Source: FW021-bin31 sp964467635
GTDB taxonomy: Bacteria; Bacteroidota; Bacteroidia; Chitinophagales; Chitinophagaceae
NCBI GenBank assembly: GCA_964467635.1
Contig: CAYXRN010000107.1
Span: 1-11,174 of the forward strand
Reading direction: 5' to 3'
Length of the DNA stretch: 11,174 nt
The stretch's first letter is position 1, and the number at the start of each line of letters is the position of its first letter. Below are positions 6,594-11,174 of this stretch, one piece after another. The notes under the pieces are model-generated. The model searched no databases. It was not told the origin of the DNA and worked only from the letters and a program-made list of their open reading frames with translations. The translations under genes were made by a program, and so were the position numbers.

Positions 6594-8239
6594 TCCTCGA
6601 TCACCTCTGTAATCGGCTCTCCCACGTTTCCGTTACCCATTTGAATGTGCAACAGCGCAGCAATGGTGGGCGCGATGTCTGACATACGTATATGCCGGTT
6701 GGAGCTTCCATGTTCAATGCCCCAGCCCATAAACAACAGCGGAATATGTGTATCATCAGTGCTCCAAGTACCGTGCGTAGTGCCTGTGCCTCCTTTGTGC
6801 CCGCTGAACCAGGCGGGGTCGGGAATGATGATCACCGGACCGGTACGCTTGTAATTATACCCGTTTATGATCTTTGTCTTAAGGGGTTCAGGAACGGGTG
6901 CCTCTCCAATGTGATCAATATCCACCACAAGTTGAATGCCCTCCTGCACCTTCAAAAAAGCTACGGTAACATTTTTGATGGCTTCATAGTCCAGCTTATT
7001 TTCACGGATTTTATCCATTTCATAATTCACGTGATAATTGGCAAAAGATTTAACCAGATTGCCCACACCAAATTTTTCGGCGAGCTTCTCCTCAAGCGGA
7101 TCTTCCAATTTGCCCAGTTCAAGAAAGTCAGCCGGAATATTGTGCGCTTTCATAAAACCAATGGAATGTGATCCGCCATGATCCGCCGACAAGAAGACCA
7201 GGTAATTCCCTTTTCCAACTTTCTCATCCAGAAAGTCAAAGAAATCCGCCAGTTTTTTATCCAGCCGCAAGTAGGTGTCTTCTACTTCGATGGAATTAGG
7301 CCCGAATTTGTGACCCACGTAGTCCGTGGACGCGCAATTAATCGTCAAAAAATCAGTAACTGCTCCGCCGCCCAGGTCATACCCGTTGACTGCCGCTTTG
7401 GCAAATTCCAGGGTCAGCGTATTGCCAAAAGGCGTGGGGCGAATGACGCCGTGATTCTTTGCAAAATTATCAGCAATCTTATGGGGAAAAACCGGTGCAT
7501 CTTCTCCACCAAATTTTCCTTCCCATGAAACATCATCCTCGGAACTTTGAACATAAGTATTGATGGGATACAAAGTCTCCCAACCGCCTGCAACTAACTT
7601 TTGGGGTACGTCTGCCGCATTAAACTGCTGCACCCACTTAGGCAAAGCATCCATATAGTAAGTACTGGTGATAAAATCCCCTGAAGCATCGTCATACCAA
7701 AACGCCGCATTAGCCGCATGACCTGCCGGCAATATGGCAGCCCGGTCTTTTAAAGAGACGCCCACTACCTTTGAACGAAAACCGGTAGCCAGTCTCAGTT
7801 CATCGGTCACCGTGGAAGTAAGCAACCTGCGGGGAGACATTTTCCCTGCATCTCCCGGCGCACCTACTGTTTGCACCGTAGGATCCTCTGTGCAGTACCA
7901 ACTCTCGCCGGTGAGTTGATTGATCCAGCTATTCCCGACTATGCCAGTGAATGCCGGTACCGATCCGGTATAGATTACCGTATGGCCGACAGCAGTGTAT
8001 GAAGGCAGGTAATTAATAAAGGTATTTTCACAGGTAAATCCTTCATTTAACATCCGCTTAAACCCACCTGCTTCATACCGGTCGTAATAGCGGTACAGGT
8101 AATCCCAACGCATCTGGTCTACCACAATCCCTACCACCAATTTGGGGCGGGAAAGGGTATTGTTTTGCGCGTCTGCATGCAAGAAGGGAAATACAATGAC
8201 CGCAGCAAAAAACAGGGTGATAAAGTTTCTTTTTAACAT
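6590..8239 (-). CDS. pafA: PafA-type alkaline phosphatase
   Basis: The 549-residue exported enzyme has a signal peptide (MLKRN, hydrophobic core, end ADAQ near residue 25) and the full active site of PafA, the phosphate-insensitive monoesterase of flavobacteria. Thr82 in PSYTAVGH is the nucleophile. Asn103 in VGNSW and Lys164/Arg166 in SLKDR bind the phosphoryl group. The zinc ligands appear as Asp41, Asp306, His310, Asp353, His354 and His489. Spacing matches the characterised Elizabethkingia enzyme to within three residues along the whole chain (from memory). It cleaves phosphate monoesters in the periplasm. ATG at 8239 is preferred, since an ORF start at 8308 would put a long leader before the signal peptide and cover the promoter. 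It meets the serpin gene tail to tail. Confidence 0.92.
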   Translation of the reverse strand: MLKRNFITLFFAAVIVFPFLHADAQNNTLSRPKLVVGIVVDQMRWDYLYRYYDRYEAGGFKRMLNEGFTCENTFINYLPSYTAVGHTVIYTGSVPAFTGIVGNSWINQLTGESWYCTEDPTVQTVGAPGDAGKMSPRRLLTSTVTDELRLATGFRSKVVGVSLKDRAAILPAGHAANAAFWYDDASGDFITSTYYMDALPKWVQQFNAADVPQKLVAGGWETLYPINTYVQSSEDDVSWEGKFGGEDAPVFPHKIADNFAKNHGVIRPTPFGNTLTLEFAKAAVNGYDLGGGAVTDFLTINCASTDYVGHKFGPNSIEVEDTYLRLDKKLADFFDFLDEKVGKGNYLVFLSADHGGSHSIGFMKAHNIPADFLELGKLEDPLEEKLAEKFGVGNLVKSFANYHVNYEMDKIRENKLDYEAIKNVTVAFLKVQEGIQLVVDIDHIGEAPVPEPLKTKIINGYNYKRTGPVIIIPDPAWFSGHKGGTGTTHGTWSTDDTHIPLLFMGWGIEHGSSNRHIRMSDIAPTIAALLHIQMGNGNVGEPITEVIED

Positions 8240-8276
8240 GAGTAGAACTTTTAAAAAGTTTGTGAAATTAAAAGTC

Positions 8277-8284
8277 CAAATGTA
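8277..8284 (-). promoter_or_regulatory. pafA: Putative -7 element of pafA
   Basis: The minus strand reads TACATTTG, an exact TAnnTTTG match, 37 bases before the pafA ATG. I see no good -33 TTTG at the usual distance, so regulation by an activator is possible. No Pho-box-like repeat is apparent. Confidence 0.4.
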
Positions 8285-8309
8285 TAAAAAAACTTTAAGG
8301 ATTTGCATT

Positions 8310-8340
8310 AAGCGAGGTTGGCTAAATTCGCTTTTTTAGC
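8310..8340. other. Two overlapping alternative hairpins between carA and pafA
   Basis: AAGCGA (8310-8315) pairs with TCGCTT (8328-8333), followed by TTTT. GCTAAA (8321-8326) can instead pair with TTTAGC (8335-8340). The two cannot coexist. The T-tract follows the first stem only in the rightward direction, although both flanking genes read leftward. It may weakly terminate carA or have no function. Confidence 0.3.
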
Positions 8341-8344
8341 TTCC

Positions 8345-9463
8345 TTAGTTTCCTGTCTTGTCTTCCCTGATCATTTGGATAAAGTCATCAAATAGATAAC
8401 GGGAGTCATGAGAGCCGGGTGTGGATTCCGGATGATATTGCACCGAGAAAGCTTTCTTCCCTTTTCTTCTGATCCCTTCGATCGACTCATCGTTCAGGTT
8501 AACGTGCGTTACCTCCAAATCGCCGCAGTTCTTTATTTCATCGGTATCTACCCCGAAACCATGGTTTTGGGTCGTAATTTCACTTTTCTGGGTTTGCTTA
8601 TTGATCACCGGATGATTCAGGCCTCTGTGGCCATGATGCATCTTATAGGTTTTCACCCCATTGGCCAGGGCCAATAACTGATGCCCGAGACAGATGCCAA
8701 ACATCGGTTTACCAGACTGTTGGATCTCTTTTACCGTTTCAATAGCATAATCCATTGCCGCGGGATCCCCAGGTCCATTGGAGACAAAGTAACCATCAGG
8801 GTCGAAGGCTTTCATTTCCGCAAAAGGTGTACGGGCAGGATAGACCTGCAAGTAAGCACCGCGTTCTGTCATACAATGCAATATATTTCTTTTGGTTCCC
8901 AAATCCAGGACAGCGATACGAATATCGGCCTGCGGATCACCAAGTTGATAGGCCGTTTTGGTAGAAACGCGGGAGGAGAGCTCCAACCCTTCCATAGAAG
9001 GCGTTTCAGCCAATTTTGCTTCCATCTCCGCTATAGACAAGTCTTCCGAAGAGATAATACAATTCATCGCGCCTTTACTCCGTATGTGGGTCACCAGCGC
9101 ACGCGTATCAATATCATAAATCCCGACAATGTTATTTTCAACCAGATAATCCTGAAGGGAAGCATTGGCAAGCTGCCTGGAATATTCAAAAGATACGTTT
9201 TTACAGATCAACCCACTGATCTTTATGCTGTCAGATTCTATGTCCTCATCGCTGGTCCCGTAATTACCGATATAACAGTTGTTCATAATCAGTACCTGTC
9301 CGGTGTAAGACGGGTCGGTGAAGACCTCCTGGTAACCTGTCATGCCTGTATTAAAACAAACTTCTCCGCTCGTGGTACCAATTTCACCAAGGGCTTTTCC
9401 TTCGTACAAGGTGCCATCCTGAAGAAGCAGTTTTGCAGGACGTACATTATCTGATGCGTTCAT
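8345..9463 (-). CDS. carA: Carbamoyl-phosphate synthase small subunit
   Basis: The 372-residue subunit hydrolyses glutamine and passes ammonia to CarB to make carbamoyl phosphate for pyrimidine and arginine synthesis in the cytoplasm. The N-terminal CPSase small domain (about 8-145) shows GYQEVFTDPSYTGQ. The C-terminal class I glutamine amidotransferase domain (about 180-365) has the nucleophile Cys258 in FGICLGHQ and the His344/Glu346 pair in QYHPES; an oxyanion-loop SNGPGDP lies at about 228-234. Length and motifs are standard and complete. carB is not in this window. It follows rplQ with a terminator and a promoter between, so it is probably an independent unit despite sharing the strand with rpoA and rplQ. 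Confidence 0.97.
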   Translation of the reverse strand: MNASDNVRPAKLLLQDGTLYEGKALGEIGTTSGEVCFNTGMTGYQEVFTDPSYTGQVLIMNNCYIGNYGTSDEDIESDSIKISGLICKNVSFEYSRQLANASLQDYLVENNIVGIYDIDTRALVTHIRSKGAMNCIISSEDLSIAEMEAKLAETPSMEGLELSSRVSTKTAYQLGDPQADIRIAVLDLGTKRNILHCMTERGAYLQVYPARTPFAEMKAFDPDGYFVSNGPGDPAAMDYAIETVKEIQQSGKPMFGICLGHQLLALANGVKTYKMHHGHRGLNHPVINKQTQKSEITTQNHGFGVDTDEIKNCGDLEVTHVNLNDESIEGIRRKGKKAFSVQYHPESTPGSHDSRYLFDDFIQMIREDKTGN

Positions 9464-9503
9464 GTAGAATAAATTGAGGGCTTAGGTTGCGTGAAAATTT
9501 TTG

Positions 9504-9535
9504 CAAAGTTAATTTAATTCATAAAAAAAGACAAA
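9504..9535 (-). promoter_or_regulatory. carA: Putative carA promoter, -33 box inside the rplQ terminator
   Basis: The minus strand has TTTG (9532-9535), 20 bases, then TAACTTTG (9504-9511), an exact fit to the Bacteroidota -33/-7 consensus. The predicted start of transcription is about 35 bases before the carA ATG. The TTTG is part of the downstream arm of the rplQ terminator stem. Confidence 0.6.
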
Positions 9536-9555
9536 GCCGCAGGACTTTGTCTTTT
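9526..9555 (-). terminator. rplQ: Strong terminator after rplQ
   Basis: An 11-base-pair stem (9526-9536 with 9545-9555) closes an eight-base loop and, read leftward, runs into a T-tract (CTTTGTC then seven T). It lies 22 bases after the rplQ stop and would end the rpoA-rplQ transcript. Confidence 0.9.
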
Positions 9556-9577
9556 CAAAAGGAGAATAACATACACA

Positions 9578-10495
9578 TTATTCTTTAGCTTTTTTATCTT
9601 TATCGTCGGTTTCCTTCTTTTCTTCCTTTGCAGCGGCTTCAGCCTTTTTTGACTTAGCGGCAATTTCTTTGTTCTCTTCTGGTTCCTTCGCCTTGGACTC
9701 CTGCTTTGGCGCTTCTTCTTTCTTCCCTTCTGTTTCCTTTGCCTTGGACTCAGCCTTTGGCGTTTCTTCTTTCTTCCCTTCTGTTTCCTTCGCTTTGGAC
9801 CCAGCCTTTGGCGCTTCTTCTTTCCTCCCTTCTGTTTCCTTCGTCTTGGACTCAGCCTTTGGCGTTTCCTTCGTCTCCGCCGGTTCCGCCGTTTTCTGGG
9901 CCGCCTTCACTTCCGCCCCGGTTACCACCGCTTCTTTTGCTTCCTTTTTATCCGTCGCAGCCTTCTTTTCTGTTTTTGGAGAAGCTACTTCAGCCGGTTT
10001 TTCACCAGCTTCCTTATCCTCTTTTGCTTTCGCTGCTGTTTCCGCGTTTCCGGCAGGCGTCGATTTTTTGGAACGGGAACCTCCCCGGCGTGTCCTTCTC
10101 TTCTTTCCGGTATCAACCGGCTCGTTGGAATAAATTTCGTTGTAATCAACCAACTCGATCATGGCCATTTCAGCGGCGTCCCCCATACGGGCACCTAGCT
10201 TAATGATACGGGTATAGCCTCCAGGGCGCGTACCTATTTTGGCGCTGATGTCACTAAACAATTCCGTAACGGCTTCTTTATCCTGCAGGTAGCTAAATAC
10301 AATCCTACGCTGATGAGTCGTATTGGTTTTGGACTTTGTGATCAATGGCTCTACATACACCCGTAACGCTTTAGCTTTAGCCAGAGTGGTAATAATCCTT
10401 TTATGCCTGATCAGATCACAGGCCAAATGAGAAAGTAATGCTTTGCGATGGGCAGTCTTTCTTCCTAAATGATTGAGCTTTACTCTATGACGCAT
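9578..10495 (-). CDS. rplQ: Ribosomal protein L17 with a long repetitive C-terminal tail
   Basis: Residues 1-118 are a normal L17 of the large ribosomal subunit, with MRHRVKLNHLGRKTAHRKAL, RHKRIITTLAKAKALR and GGYTRIIKLGARMGDAAEMA; bacterial L17 is usually 115-130 residues. The protein here is 305 residues. After a basic linker (KKRRTRRGGSRSKKS, about 131-145) come about 160 residues nearly all Lys, Glu, Ala, Thr and Pro, including four tandem 17-residue repeats (212-279) whose units begin PKAES, PKAGS, PKAES and PKQES. Extensions of L17 are common in Bacteroidota but this one is long. The tail is probably disordered and may reach out from the ribosome near the exit tunnel, where L17 sits. 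It starts 49 bases after rpoA and ends in a strong terminator. Confidence 0.95.
   Translation of the reverse strand: MRHRVKLNHLGRKTAHRKALLSHLACDLIRHKRIITTLAKAKALRVYVEPLITKSKTNTTHQRRIVFSYLQDKEAVTELFSDISAKIGTRPGGYTRIIKLGARMGDAAEMAMIELVDYNEIYSNEPVDTGKKRRTRRGGSRSKKSTPAGNAETAAKAKEDKEAGEKPAEVASPKTEKKAATDKKEAKEAVVTGAEVKAAQKTAEPAETKETPKAESKTKETEGRKEEAPKAGSKAKETEGKKEETPKAESKAKETEGKKEEAPKQESKAKEPEENKEIAAKSKKAEAAAKEEKKETDDKDKKAKE
9659..9862 (-). repeat. Tandem repeat, 4 x 51 bp, in the rplQ tail
   Basis: Four head-to-tail 51-base units (9812-9862, 9761-9811, 9710-9760 and 9659-9709) encode the 17-residue repeats of L17. The three upstream units differ from one another by a handful of bases each. The last is more diverged. 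The high identity at silent sites suggests recent duplication or slippage. In-frame units keep the ORF open. Confidence 0.9.
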
Positions 10496-10544
10496 AACTT
10501 AATAACTTAAAAAACCTTATAACTTAATATATCTAATATCCTAA

Positions 10545-11174
10545 TCAATCTTCTTCTAAGTTAATCTTAGAGAGATCCATTCCAAAGCGCAATCCTCTAT
10601 CCTGAATCACCTGCTCGATTTCCGCTAATGACTTTTGTCCGAAGTTGCGGAATTTCATCAGCTCGTCCTGGCTGTACTGTACCAGTTCACTCAGGGAGTT
10701 TATCTTTGCTGCTTTCAGACAGTTAAACGCCCGAACGCTCAAATCTAAATCTTCGAGCGGTGTCTTTAAAACCTTACGCAATTGTAAAGTCTGTTCATCT
10801 ACCACATCTTCTTTTTCTTCCTTACCCAGGTCCAGATTGATGTTTTCATCAGTGATGATCATCAGATGTTGGATCAAAATCCGTGCAGCTTCTTTCACCG
10901 CATCCTCAGGATGAATGGTACCATCCGTACTTACCTCCATCAACAACCTTTCGTAATCGGTCTTCTGTTCCACACGTGTATTGTCAATGCTGTATTGTAC
11001 TTTTTTAATCGGCGTATAGATGGAGTCAATCTTAATGAGCCCAACCGTTTCATCCTTGATGTCATGTTCATCGGCCGGCGTATATCCGCGTCCTTTTGAG
11101 ATGTTCAGCTCGATGTTCAGTTTAGCAGTTGCATCCAACGTACAAATATACAGATCCGGGTTCATCACCTGGAA
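10545..11174 (-). CDS. rpoA: RNA polymerase alpha subunit, C-terminal two thirds (cut by window edge)
   Basis: The reading frame enters at the right edge and gives 209 residues of about 330. The first part, from FQVMNPDLYICTLD through GRGYTPADEH to IIT, is the end of the alpha N-terminal domain. A Glu/Asp-rich linker (near GKEEKEDVVDEQ) joins the alpha C-terminal domain, whose SVRAFNCLKAA holds the Arg equivalent to E. coli Arg265 for UP-element DNA contact; the helix-hairpin-helix is KFRNFGQKSLAEIEQVI. It is the gene before rplQ in the conserved alpha operon. The start is outside the window; a GTG or ATG near 11163-11168 is internal, not the true start. Confidence 0.97.
   Translation of the reverse strand, partial: FQVMNPDLYICTLDATAKLNIELNISKGRGYTPADEHDIKDETVGLIKIDSIYTPIKKVQYSIDNTRVEQKTDYERLLMEVSTDGTIHPEDAVKEAARILIQHLMIITDENINLDLGKEEKEDVVDEQTLQLRKVLKTPLEDLDLSVRAFNCLKAAKINSLSELVQYSQDELMKFRNFGQKSLAEIEQVIQDRGLRFGMDLSKINLEED

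Noticed and set aside
6692..7171. 159-residue open frame on the + strand
   Set aside because: It lies antisense to pafA within conserved active-site coding sequence.
8681..9454. 257-residue open frame on the + strand
   Set aside because: It is antisense to carA, which is a complete and conserved gene, and the product has no recognisable domain.
9669..10203. Two long open frames on the + strand (154 and 165 residues)
   Set aside because: They are antisense to the low-complexity rplQ tail; their Ser/Phe- and Leu/Pro-rich repeats simply mirror the 51-bp repeat.
1..11174. CRISPR array, tRNA/rRNA genes, prophage or a dedicated novel defence system
   Set aside because: No regularly spaced repeats, cloverleaf-like sequence, rRNA motifs or defence-type protein domains were found. 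The dense coding is explained by recognisable genes.

Overview
The window looks like a stretch of a Bacteroidota chromosome, most likely from the Chitinophagia. The evidence is mixed: a PafA-type alkaline phosphatase, a lipoprotein PstS-like protein followed by a large TPR protein, an rpoA-rplQ-carA order, Lys/Glu/Ala-rich tailing of ribosomal protein L17, signal peptides ending in FSQ or DAQ, few visible Shine-Dalgarno sequences, and several promoter-like sites of the Bacteroidota type (TTTG at -33, TAnnTTTG at -7). The class-level assignment is an inference.

Layout. Positions 1-115 hold the 3' tip of an IS200/IS605-type transposase gene and its imperfect right-end hairpin. A strong terminator at 124-154 separates it from a leftward operon (3253 down to 171) encoding a small two-helix membrane protein, a PstS-like lipoprotein and an exported TPR protein. 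Divergent from it, a rightward pair (3450-4521) encodes a low-molecular-weight tyrosine phosphatase and a SanA/YdcF-type DUF218 membrane protein. Next come a leftward SDR oxidoreductase that resembles dihydropteridine reductase (4539-5246) and, divergent from it, a lipoprotein serpin (5355-6593). The serpin meets the leftward alkaline phosphatase pafA (6590-8239) tail to tail, with interlocked stop codons. The right third is the end of the ribosomal/RNA polymerase alpha operon, read leftward: rpoA (cut by the window edge), rplQ, a strong terminator, then carA with its own promoter.

How the genes relate. rpoA and rplQ are core expression genes, and carA starts pyrimidine and arginine synthesis. 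The PstS-like/TPR operon is probably an envelope module. In related genomes I recall similar genes next to ExbB/ExbD/TonB, but none of those is in this window. PafA and the serpin are exported or surface proteins. Nothing here forms an obvious defence system, phage, CRISPR array or biosynthetic cluster. The most notable items are the 4 x 51 bp repeat that lengthens L17, the carA promoter whose -33 box appears to lie inside the rplQ terminator, the SDR lacking its catalytic serine, and the inhibitory-type lipoprotein serpin.
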